Shown piece after piece: positions 43,474 through 52,288 of a stretch of 64,000 bases of DNA. Each line of letters opens with the position of its first letter. The first letter of the stretch is position 1. This stretch comes from JBGSUZ01 sp963677505 (GTDB lineage Bacteria > Bacillota > Clostridia > Peptostreptococcales > Acidaminobacteraceae), in assembly GCA_963677505.2 (NCBI GenBank), contig CAXXWB010000047.1, positions 22,953 to 86,952 of the forward strand. Direction: 5' to 3'. The notes below the pieces were generated by a model. That model searched no databases. It was not told the origin of the DNA and worked only from the letters and a program-made list of their open reading frames with translations. The translations under genes were made by a program, and so were the position numbers.

Positions 43474-45084
43474 ATGGAAAAAAACACACGGCTTGAAATT
43501 TTAACTGAAAACCGTATTGGTATAACAGAAGATATTTTAAAAGAACTTCATGAAAAAAACATTGATTTGGTTTCCATGGAGGTTCAGGCAAAACGGATTG
43601 GGATGATGGTAGGAAGCCTAGAAACTGAAAGGCTCAGTGCACTTATGTCCGCTATTAAGAAAATCAAAGGGGTCCAAGCAATTGTACCCATTGAGCTTTT
43701 AGAATTTGAAAAAATTAACAAGCATTTATTAGCCATTATCAATGCCGTTGATGAAGGCATATTGGCAGTAGATGAAGACAATCGTATACGCCTTTTTAAC
43801 CATTATTGTGAAAAACTCTTTGAACGAGATGAGTCCTCTGTACTTGGAAAGCCTGTAGAAGAGCTTTTTGGCAATGAGGCGAGAATCGTCAAACTGATTC
43901 ACGACGGCATGGCCTATGACAATGCTGAATGCCGTTTAACCATGGATTGGGGGCAAATCAACTATTTATCCACTGGACGGGTTATAAAGACAGATGAAGG
44001 GGATATAAGAGGTGCAGTTGCATCTATAAAGGATATTGTCAAAGTGAAAGCCCTCATTCAAGCTATTTCTCCTGATGAAGGCTCGGTTTTTTCTGAACTG
44101 ATTGGTCACAGCAAAGCTCTGGAAAAATGTAAGCGAATAGCTAAAGCAGCGGCGTCCAGTCATGCAGCCGTTTTAATTCGTGGAGAGAGTGGAACGGGAA
44201 AAGAAATTTTTGCTCACGCCATTCACAAATTGAGTAAGAGAAGGGGACAGTTTGTGACCATTAACTGTGCGGCCTTACCTGAGCAGTTAATTGAGAGTGA
44301 GCTGTTTGGATATGAGAAAGGCAGTTTTACAGGTGCATTTCAATCTCGAAGTGGTTTATTTGAAGAGGCAGAAGGTGGGACCTTATTTTTAGATGAAATA
44401 GGCGAAATGCCCCTTACCACTCAAGCAAAACTTCTTCGTGTTCTCCAAGACGGGGTCGTCAGACGTATTGGCAGCCGCCATGAGAAAAAAATAGAAGTTC
44501 GGGTGGTCGCCGCTACTCATCGTCCCCTTGAAAAATTAATCAAAGAAAATCGGTTTAGAGAAGATTTGTATTACCGATTAAATGTACTTCCCATAGAGCT
44601 GCCAAACTTAAGAGATAGAAAAGAAGATATTCCAATGCTGGTCAATCACTTCATTCATGGATGTTGCAAGCGAATGGACAGACCAATCATTGGTTACGAC
44701 TCAAGTTTTATGGAAGCCATCCTTCACCATGAATGGCCTGGCAATGTAAGAGAGCTACAAAATGCCATTGAACGAGGGGTTAGCCTTTGCGAATACAATA
44801 TTTTGACAATTAAAGATCTCAACATTATGCCTATGCAACATGTGGTTGAGATGGGAACTGAAGGACTTAAAAGAGAAGGCGAAAAAAGGGAAGTGGCTCA
44901 GGTCCAAAGTTTAAAAGATGGTCAAGTTACTAAGCCCTTAGCCACCATCATAGACGACTTTGAGAAAAATTACTTGAGTCAAATCATTGGCAACTATTCC
45001 AGTGTGAGAGCTATGGCAAGAGATCTCGGTGTCTCCCATACCACCATCCAGAATAAGCTAAAGCGCTACGGCCTTGAAAAGTAA
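43474..45084 (+). CDS. TyrR-like sigma-54 activator with ACT and PAS domains
   Basis: A 536-residue enhancer-binding protein. ACT domain at 1-75 (RLEILTENRIGITEDILKEL), PAS at about 80-190 (INAVDEGILAVDEDNRIRLF), AAA+ at about 205-430 with RGESGTGKEIFA, GSFTGA (one change from GAFTGA) and TLFLDEIGEMP, and a Fis-type helix-turn-helix at the end (VRAMARDLGVSHTTIQNKLK). The ACT domain suggests control by an amino acid. A sigma-54 promoter lies 155 bases downstream in front of methionine gamma-lyase, its most likely target. ATG 43474 is preferred over GTG 43465, which overlaps the GGGG ribosome binding site. Confidence 0.9.
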   Translation: MEKNTRLEILTENRIGITEDILKELHEKNIDLVSMEVQAKRIGMMVGSLETERLSALMSAIKKIKGVQAIVPIELLEFEKINKHLLAIINAVDEGILAVDEDNRIRLFNHYCEKLFERDESSVLGKPVEELFGNEARIVKLIHDGMAYDNAECRLTMDWGQINYLSTGRVIKTDEGDIRGAVASIKDIVKVKALIQAISPDEGSVFSELIGHSKALEKCKRIAKAAASSHAAVLIRGESGTGKEIFAHAIHKLSKRRGQFVTINCAALPEQLIESELFGYEKGSFTGAFQSRSGLFEEAEGGTLFLDEIGEMPLTTQAKLLRVLQDGVVRRIGSRHEKKIEVRVVAATHRPLEKLIKENRFREDLYYRLNVLPIELPNLRDRKEDIPMLVNHFIHGCCKRMDRPIIGYDSSFMEAILHHEWPGNVRELQNAIERGVSLCEYNILTIKDLNIMPMQHVVEMGTEGLKREGEKREVAQVQSLKDGQVTKPLATIIDDFEKNYLSQIIGNYSSVRAMARDLGVSHTTIQNKLKRYGLEK

Positions 45085-45125
45085 TTTTTCCTGCTGAGTG
45101 TAAATAAATATTGCCGTTGTAAATA

Positions 45126-45163
45126 AAAAATGCCACTTTTAAAAACAAAGTGGCATTTTTTAG
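45126..45163 (+). terminator. Terminator after the ACT-domain activator gene
   Basis: AAAATGCCACTTT pairs with AAAGTGGCATTTT around TAAAAAC, followed by TTAG. Strong stem. Confidence 0.85.
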
Positions 45164-45238
45164 TGCCAAACATTTCGTATAATTGATATTTACGAAGAGG
45201 AAGTCCTCAAATCAGCCAATTGTAATTTTTAAAGCCCG

Positions 45239-45255
45239 TTGGCACGAATATTGCA
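45239..45255 (+). promoter_or_regulatory. Sigma-54 promoter of methionine gamma-lyase
   Basis: TTGGCAC-GAATA-TTGCA matches the -24/-12 consensus exactly. It lies 100 bases before the lyase ATG. Upstream, TGTAAATA occurs at 45099 and 45118, and CGTATAATTGATATTTACG at 45176-45194 is partly palindromic; either could be the activator site. Confidence 0.85.
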
Positions 45256-45354
45256 CTAATATCAGTACAAGTACATCTTTAAGAAATGTGCAGTTGTGGT
45301 ATTAGCAAAGAAGCATAGATGGCGAAAATGAATATTTGAATGGGAGGACATGAA

Positions 45355-46553
45355 ATGAAAAAGGAAAAACTGATTCAAAAAGGATTCTCAACACGTTCTA
45401 TTCACGGTGGTCAAGTAAAAGATCAATTTGGTGCGCTTGCCACACCAATTCATCAAACAGCAACCTTTATCTTTGACAATGCAGAGCAAGGGGGCAGACG
45501 TTTTGCTTTAGAAGAAGAAGGCTATATCTATTCCAGACTTGGAAACCCAACTTGTACAGTTTTAGAAGAAAAGTTAGCAATGCTTGAAGGTGCTGAAGCG
45601 GCAATTGCTTGTGCATCAGGGATTGGCGCAATTTCGTCGGCATTTTGGTCGCTCTTAAAATCAGGGGATCATATTGTATCGGCTAAAACCCTTTACGGCT
45701 GTACTTTTGCGTACCTTAATCACGGTTTAACACAATTTGGTGTTGAAGTTACCTTTGTGGATTCAAAAGACCCTGAAAATATTAGAAAAGCAATGAGACC
45801 AAATACAAAGGTCGTTTACTTAGAAACACCTGCTAACCCAACCTTAGAAATTGCAGATATTCAAGCGGTAGCAGATATTGCTCATACCGTTGAAGGTTGT
45901 GTGCTGATGGTAGACAATACATTCTGTACGCCTTATACACAAAGACCAATAGAATTTGGCGCAGATGTTGTTGTTCACTCAGGCACAAAATTCCTTAACG
46001 GTCACGGAGATGTTATTGCAGGATTTGTTTTAGGAAAGCAAGAGTACATTAACAAAGTGAGATTGTTTGGTGTTAAGGATATGACGGGTGCATCTATGAG
46101 TCCGTTTGATGCTTACTTGATTATCAGAGGTATGAAAACCCTTGAAATCAGAATGGAAAGACATTGTTCTAATGCTATGAAAGTAGCAGAATTCCTTGAA
46201 AAACATCCTGCTGTTAATAAAGTATACTACCCTGGACTTCCTAGCTTCGAGCAGTACGACTTGGCTAAGAAGCAAATGTCTTTACCAGGAGCCGTTATTG
46301 CCTTTGAACTTAAAGGTGGCTTAAAGAAGGGGTTACTGTTATGAACAGCGTTGAGCTTTGTAAGCTTGCAGTAAGCTTAGGCGATGCGGAAACCCTTATT
46401 CAACATCCTGCTTCAATGACCCATTCGCCATATTCACCTGAAGAGCGTCAAGAAGCTGGTATATCAGATGGTTTAGTGAGATTAGCAGTTGGTCTTGAAA
46501 ATACAAATGATATTATTGAAGACCTTGAACATGCCCTTAACAAAATAATCTAG
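45355..46553 (+). pseudogene. megL: Methionine gamma-lyase (one frameshift near the 3' end)
   Basis: A PLP enzyme of about 399 residues that cleaves methionine to methanethiol, ammonia and 2-oxobutyrate. TLYGCTFAYL places Cys at residue 116, the residue that marks methionine gamma-lyases, and VVVHSGTKFLNGHGD puts the PLP Lys at 212. The C-terminal block ETLIQHPASMTHSPYSPEER is also typical. One A appears missing in GGCTTAAAGAAGGGG (46318-46332), splitting the frame: the first part stops at 46344, and the rest reads KEGVTVMNSVELCKLAVSLG. Otherwise complete. GGGAGG ribosome binding site at ATG 45355. Confidence 0.9.
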
Positions 46554-46579
46554 TAAGTAATTTATTAAACATAATAATA

Positions 46580-46630
46580 AAAAGGGTGCTCTTTATCAGA
46601 GAATAATTTCTGAGAAGAGCACCCTTTTAA
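46580..46630. terminator. Terminator between megL and hsmA
   Basis: AAAAGGGTGCTCTT and AAGAGCACCCTTTT form a perfect stem with an inner AGAGAATAATTTCT hairpin. It serves both convergent genes. Confidence 0.9.
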
Positions 46631-46641
46631 ATTGCATAAAA

Positions 46642-47025
46642 CTACCTCATTTTAGAAATTGCCCCTGAAAGAAATGGAATCAACCAAATACACCAGACGA
46701 AAAGGCTGAACTTATGAAATGTTCTATTTTGAGCCAAATCTTTCTTTCTAAGGACCCATAAGGCCCATAGTGCGTGGACGAGCATAAGTAATATGGCAGC
46801 CAATCCAGTAAAACTGTGAAGGCTAAAACCCGTCGATGTCATGGAAAGTTGACGGGTTTTAGCAATGGTTTCCATGGTAAGTGTCCCAGTTGTGTCGAAA
46901 AACAAACCTATTATAAACATCAGAGCATGCCATGGTTTTAGTGAACCTTGTAATTTTTCTGCCCAAACTCCAATCGTATAGAAAACAAGTGCAGAAGTGA
47001 TAAGTACGATAGCTGTGAATAACAT
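46642..47025 (-). CDS. HsmA-family membrane protein (TIGR03987)
   Basis: A 127-residue membrane protein with four hydrophobic segments: LFTAIVLITSALVFYTIGVW, WHALMFIIGLFFDTTGTL, SLHSFTGLAAILLMLVHALW and FHKFSLFVWCIWLIPFLSG. The conserved His residues in segments two to four resemble a heme- or quinone-binding four-helix bundle. ATG 47025 follows AAAGGAGG; the longer start at 47058 falls inside an operator-like palindrome. Relatives were described as heme-sensing system membrane components; here the function is open. Confidence 0.8.
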   Translation of the reverse strand: MLFTAIVLITSALVFYTIGVWAEKLQGSLKPWHALMFIIGLFFDTTGTLTMETIAKTRQLSMTSTGFSLHSFTGLAAILLMLVHALWALWVLRKKDLAQNRTFHKFSLFVWCIWLIPFLSGAISKMR

Positions 47026-47044
47026 ATTTAAGCCTCCTTTTTTA

Positions 47045-47116
47045 CGAACATCGTTCATAACGTTTTAAAAAATAAATCCGTGACCACCGCGGATTTATAT
47101 AATGAACCATGTTCAT
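47045..47116 (-). promoter_or_regulatory. Operator-like palindromes before hsmA
   Basis: CGAACATCGTTCAT (47045-47058) and the perfect ATGAAC-CAT-GTTCAT (47102-47116) share arms typical of TetR-family operators. Between them, AAATCCG (47074-47080) pairs with CGGATTT (47090-47096). No TetR gene is in the neighbourhood. Confidence 0.6.
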
Positions 47117-47165
47117 ATAATAACATAATAAAAAAATAATAACAAGTTTTTTAGTAAAATATTAA

Positions 47166-48223
47166 CTAATGTATTTTATTACCAACCACTTGGGCATTGC
47201 CGCCGCTTCTGCTGGTAATTTTTTTATTGACGGAATTATTCTGAATCAGTGTACCCTCTGTTTTAAATCGATACTCGATGGCATTAGGGTAGGCTTCTGG
47301 TACTGTGACTTGATTGTTTTTCACTATTGAATTGGTGGCATTGCATAAATAAATGCCTACATCCTTAGTTGTAGAAATGTGATTGTCAACAATGGTCCCC
47401 TTGTCATGAGAACTGTTGTCCAAACCTAAAAGAATGCCTCTGTCACAGTTTTCAATGGTATTATTAGAAATAGAAGTACCAGAAGAGCCATCCCAAAAGT
47501 GGATTGCCCCTTCGGTTAGGTTTCCTTTAGGAAATTGAATGTTTTTAAAGGTATTACCATTAACTACCCAATTCTTGCCCATATGAACATCAATGCCTCC
47601 AGTATAACTTTGATAGGCGACCTCTTGAGTAAATTCGAATAGACAGTCTTCAATGCGGGTATAATCACTGTAGGTTCCAGAGTTATTGCCAGAGCTTTTT
47701 AGCATTTGTTCTTTTATATTAAAAAAGCGTACATTTTTTACAAGGCAGTAGTCGGCATCTTTTTCAGATAAAATTTGTATACCGTGATCATTGACTTCGC
47801 CAATCGAAATGTCTTGAATGGTTACATGGTCACTGGCAATCCAAAAAATATGACTGGTCTTAAAATCACCTTTAAGTATGACACTATCACGATTCCCAGA
47901 TTTAGATCTGTAAGTAATGTTATCGCCAGCAATCCAAAGACCGTTTGGTATGATGTAAGTGCCGTCTGCAATGAGAATGGTTACGTTGCCATCCTTACAG
48001 GTATCCTCAGTCCACATGAGTTCTTGAACAGAGTTTACTTCAATAACGCTTTGAACGGGCAATTTTTTTGACCCATCTGTTTCAGCAGCCAAATGGGTAT
48101 CCACACTTTTGGGGAGGATTTTTCTGGCAGACTATTTTGAACACTACTACCTGTTACTGGAAATGTAAAAGATGCTATTGTAAGCAAGGCCAGCAAAGCA
48201 ATTGCCAGTCTGTAATTTTTCAT
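47166..48223 (-). pseudogene. Secreted right-handed beta-helix protein (one frameshift)
   Basis: About 352 residues after correction. The signal peptide YRLAIALLALLTIASFTFPV is on the short first frame (48223 to 48035). The main part starts VDTHLAAETDGSKKLPVQSV and has NosD/pectate-lyase-like repeats: HVTIQDISIGEVNDHGIQIL, GAIHFWDGSSGTSISNNTIE, NCDRGILLGLDNSSHDKGTI. One base seems missing in the GGGG run at 48111-48114, shortly after the signal peptide. It likely acts outside the cell on or as a polysaccharide-binding surface protein; no catalytic residues could be fixed. Confidence 0.8.
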
Positions 48224-48386
48224 AAAAATACCTCTCTTTCTATTGGCTTATTTTATCATCCTTTAGTAGGGGTATTCTACTATAATTATAAATATGGTAT
48301 GCTCATTCAAGGAAATCATATATGCTGACATTAACATAAATGGTATCTAGCGTCAAAGTTGCTCTCAAATGTAAGAGGAGGATCAT

Positions 48387-49682
48387 ATGGCTGTAGATAT
48401 TCAAAAGCTCATTGAACTTAAAAGTATTGAAACAGTGATGCAATTGGTTCATTTCACCAAATCAAGATTATGCAGCGGGTATAGAAGCCCTTTCACGTGG
48501 GATTGATCCTGATACAGGAGAACGTGTTTCTCCAACGGAGATGATTGCCCGTGCAGATGAAGTGGGTTTATTGCCAGAATTAGAAAAATTAATGCTCCGT
48601 AAGTCACTAGAGACTTACAAACCCTTGCTTGAAGCGAATCCAGACCTTTTGCTCTTTATGAACATGGGGACTCGCTTTATTGAAATTTGTCAAAATTGCA
48701 CCTACATAGACGAAGCAATTGAGGAATTTAATATTCCTGTCTGCAATATTTTCTTTGATATAACGGCATTTGAGTCCAGTCGGTTAGATGTTACAAAGAA
48801 CTTTGCAGACACTTATAGAGGAAAGGGCTTCTATATGTGTATCGATGATATCGGTGAGGATTATAGCAATATCGATAAGCTTCTCTATTTAAGTCCAGAT
48901 ATTGTCAAAATAGATTTTAGAGCCCTTAGACAGCTTGAGAACAAGACTTACGCTGAAAATATGATAAAGACCTTAAAATTTATTACAGAGACCTTAGGGA
49001 TTATTATGGTAGCTAAGGGCATTGAAGATGAGCAAGATGTAAGTTTTGCTTTAGTTAACGGTGCCCAGTTCATGCAAGGTTACTATATCTCAAAGCCAGT
49101 AGATCTGACTACAGAATCGCTGATTTCCATTAAAGACAGGTACAGAAACCTAATGGCAGCACATGTTATTGAGGAAGAATCAAGAACCGAGCTGACCCGT
49201 CAGATGACTTCTAAAGCCTATATGATTATGAGTGGTCTCAAGGAGATACTCTGTGCTAGCAAAGGGAAGGGCGAGGACTTAAGTGCCGAAGCTATTTTTG
49301 AGGCATTTCCAATGGTAGAGAATTACTGGATTTTAGATGAGAAAGGTTTTCAAAATGGGAGTAACCATGTAAATAAAGGGGATTTTGTGCCTAAAAAAGA
49401 CATCTATGTTCCAAATTTATAGCCCAGGTACAGATTTTTCAACAAAAGACATGTTTTCGTCAACTTTACAATACAATATTGAATGTTTGGGTAACCAGAC
49501 CGTTTAATTCTATTTTAACCAATAATATGTGCGTTGGTAGTTCTATACGTTTGGATTTTTCTCCAGATGTAGCGGTACTTTGCGTTAATATCAATCTTGA
49601 TAAAATTCATGATAAGCCTAAAAGCCAACCATCAGAAGCGTCAAGTGACGATGATGACTTCAAGATTATTATTGGAGATTAA
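48387..49682 (+). pseudogene. EAL-domain protein (three frameshifts)
   Basis: About 430 residues after correction. The EAL-type domain reads AAGIEALSRGIDPDTGERVS, SPTEMIARADEVGLLPELEK, FDITAFESS, CIDDIGEDYSNIDKLLYLSP, DIVKIDFRALRQL and KGIEDEQDVSFALVNGAQFM. The usual E-(A/V)-L box is EAL in IEALSRG; the metal-site Asp pair DDIGED is kept. A C-terminal sensory-like domain follows (MFQIYSPGTDFSTKDMFSS, MCVGSSIRLDFSPDVAVLCV). Breaks are one extra T near 48452-48454, one extra A at 49393-49398 and one extra T near 49483-49486. It would hydrolyse or bind cyclic di-GMP. AGAGGAGG ribosome binding site. Confidence 0.78.
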
Positions 49683-49724
49683 ACAACAAGATTACGACAG
49701 ATTAGATGAGAAGATGGTGTGAAA

Positions 49725-50416
49725 ATGTACAAAATTATGATTGTTGAAGATGAGCAGACAATAGCTAAAGCCATGGCAGAACGCCTTGAAATGTGGAACT
49801 ATTCAGTTTTATGTGTTGAAGACTTCAAAGACGTAATAGGACAGTTTATTGTGTTTGAGCCGCAACTGGTTTTGATGGATATTTCGCTGCCGTATTTTAG
49901 TGGGTATCATTGGTGTGCCGAAATTCGGAAACGCTCTAAAGTACCAATTGTGTTTGTTTCTTCAGCTTCGGACAATCTTAACATGGTTATGGCAAATGAA
50001 TATGGGGCGCAGATGATTTTATTGCTAAACCTTTTGATTTAAATGTATTTGTTGCCAAAATACAAGCATGGATGCGACGTACCTATGCTTATGTTGGGCA
50101 GACACACTTGATTGAGTTCGAAGGGGTTATTTTAAATTTAAGTGAGGCTACGCTTTCCTATAATGACAATAAAATTGAATTGACTAAAAATGATTTTAAA
50201 ACCATGCAAATTCTTTTGGAAAACCCAGGGGAAATTATTTCTAGAAGTGCTATTATGACGAGACTTTGGGAAAGTGATAGTTTTATTGACGACAATACTT
50301 TAACCGTTAATATTACAAGGTTGCGTAAAAAACTTGAAGAAATTGGTTTAAAAGATTTTATAGCGACTAAGAAAGGCATTGGTTATAGCCTTAATGCAGG
50401 AGGGACAAAAGGTTGA
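49725..50416 (+). pseudogene. OmpR-type response regulator, Bce-like (frameshifted)
   Basis: About 230 residues. The receiver domain has IMIVEDEQTIAKAMAE and LVLMDISLPYFSGYHWC with the phospho-acceptor Asp; the winged-helix domain ends with DDNTLTVNITRLRKKLEEIG and ATKKGIGYSL. Near 49999-50007 (TATGGGGCGCAGATG) the frame shifts; the family pattern GADDFIAKPFD appears if two bases (GC) are removed or one is added. It would activate the adjacent ABC transporter genes when peptide antibiotics are sensed. The kinase gene starts at the overlapping stop. Confidence 0.82.
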
Positions 50417-51413
50417 AGAGAATGTCCTTAGGTCTGGGCTTGTTTTTCGTTTCTGGAATTTCATTTACCTTGATTTATTACTTATTTGGTCTGCCTCTTG
50501 AGGCGATTTTATATGCTTGGAGCTTATCGGTCTTTATAGGAACAGTCCTTGTTTTAGGATATGCCTATCGGTATTACAGAAACGCTTTGAAATATAAAGC
50601 AAATAAAAAATGAATCGGATAAAGCCTCTATTATGTCCAAGACCCTTCCCAATCCTTTAGATGAGTTGGAAGCACAGTATCAGGAAGTTTTGCTGGAAAT
50701 GCTGGCAACCCAACAAAAAAAATCTTACGGATATGGATAGCAAACACAAAGAACTGACGGACTATTATACCTTGTGGGTCCATCAGGTCAAAACTCCTAT
50801 TTCAGCATTAGGGCTAATGTTTCAAACTGAACCAGATACAGACAAATCTAGAGCCATGAAATTGGAACTCTTTAAAATTGAACAATATGTTGAAATGGCA
50901 CTTCATATTATACGAATAGATGCTGTGGGTACGGATTTAATGCTGTGTCCCTGTGAAATAGAAACTTTATGTACTGGCGCAGTTAAAAAATACCGCAGTC
51001 TCTTCATTGAAAAGAGAATAAAGCTGAATCTGAACATTTATCCACTTACAGTCCTGTCCGATGAAAAGTGGGTAACCGTCGTGTTGGAACAACTAATATC
51101 CAATGCCCTCAAGTATACCTCTAAGGGTGAAATTAAAATATATAACCATGAAAATGAGCCCCATATATTATATATTGAAGATACAGGAATAGGCATACAT
51201 AAGGAAGACCTTCCACGGGTCTTTGAAAAGGGTTTTACGGGATACAATGGTCGGCTAGATAAAAGGGCTACAGGTATTGGGTTATACCTCACCAAGCGGA
51301 TTTGTGAGAAACTCAGCATGGTCATAGACCTTGACGCCACATTAGATCAAGGAACAAAAGTGCGTTTGGTATTTATACCTTACAATCGTGTAAGCTTAGA
51401 AATGAAAATGTAA
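50413..51413 (+). pseudogene. BceS-like intramembrane-sensing histidine kinase (two frameshifts)
   Basis: About 333 residues. Two N-terminal membrane segments with almost no external loop (LGLGLFFVSGISFTLIYYLF and ILYAWSLSVFIGTVLVLGYA) are the mark of intramembrane-sensing kinases that listen to a BceAB transporter. The kinase core has DYYTLWVHQVKTPISALGLM with the phosphorylated His, and ATPase blocks LISNALKYTS, YIEDTGIGIHKEDL and ATGIGLYLTKRICEKL. Extra A residues near 50596-50598 and in the A8 run at 50715-50722 break the frame. Starts at TTG 50413 or ATG 50422. Confidence 0.82.
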
Positions 51414-51473
51414 GGTCATTCGATGGCTGAACATTTTCATTTTTTTTATACTAAGTGCATAAGGTAAATCAAC

Positions 51474-51506
51474 GTATGCATTTAATATAAAAATAAGGTA
51501 TGCATT
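51474..51506 (+). promoter_or_regulatory. Direct repeat upstream of the Bce-like transporter
   Basis: GTATGCATT occurs at 51474-51482 and 51498-51506, 24 bases apart; the second overlaps the ribosome-binding-site side. A third, weaker GTGCATA lies at 51456. Possible binding site for the adjacent response regulator. Confidence 0.45.
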
Positions 51507-51520
51507 ATTAGGAGGAAAAT

Positions 51521-52288
51521 ATGACATTGCTCACAGTAAATAATTTGAAAAAGACCTATCAAAACCGCTTTGGCGGCAATCAAGTTCACGCCCTTAAAAA
51601 TGTTAGTTTCACAGTTGAAGAAGGGGAGTACATCGCTATCATGGGTGAGTCGGGATCTGGAAAAACGACACTTCTCAATTTACTGGCTTCACTAGACCGA
51701 CCAACCAGCGGAGATGTGATTATTTCTGGTAAGAATCTTTCTCAATTGAAAGAATCTCAGTTGACGGACTTTAGAAGAACCCACTTAGGATTTGTTTTTC
51801 AAGACTTTAATTTGCTAGATAACTTTTCGATTCAAGACAACATTTTTTTACCCCTTGTCCTTGCCAGAAGTTCCTATGAAGAAATGGGAAAGAAACTGGT
51901 TCCAATCGCACAAAAATTAGGCATTGAGGATTTGCTTCAAAAATTTCCTTATGAAGTGTCTGGAGGACAGAAACAAAGAGCGGCTGTTGCAAGGGCACTG
52001 ATTACGTCTCCTGATTTGATTCTAGCCGATGAACCCACTGGGGCGTTGGATTCTAAATCTACAGACCAGCTCCTTTCCATGTTTTCCAAAATTAATCAAG
52101 AGGGACAAACCGTATTAATGGTGACCCATAGTACAAAAGCAGCCAGTCACGCCAGCAGGGTTTTATTCATTAAAGATGGTGAAGTCTTCCATCAACTTTA
52201 CAGAGGTAATTTGAACAACGAACAAATGTATCAGAAAATTTCAGAGACTTTGACCATTCTTGCTACTGGGGGAAACCTCAATGTCTAA
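51521..52288 (+). CDS. BceA-like ABC transporter ATP-binding protein
   Basis: A 255-residue ATPase. Walker A GESGSGKTTLL, Q-loop FVFQDFNLLDNFS, signature VSGGQKQRAAVARAL, Walker B LILADEPTGALDSKS and the switch His MVTHSTKAASHA are all intact. It is of the MacB/BceA type that works with a ten-helix FtsX-like permease. TAGGAGG precedes the ATG, and it overlaps the permease gene by eight bases. Together with the neighbouring regulator and kinase it forms an antimicrobial-peptide detoxification module. It is the only intact gene of the four. Confidence 0.93.
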   Translation: MTLLTVNNLKKTYQNRFGGNQVHALKNVSFTVEEGEYIAIMGESGSGKTTLLNLLASLDRPTSGDVIISGKNLSQLKESQLTDFRRTHLGFVFQDFNLLDNFSIQDNIFLPLVLARSSYEEMGKKLVPIAQKLGIEDLLQKFPYEVSGGQKQRAAVARALITSPDLILADEPTGALDSKSTDQLLSMFSKINQEGQTVLMVTHSTKAASHASRVLFIKDGEVFHQLYRGNLNNEQMYQKISETLTILATGGNLNV

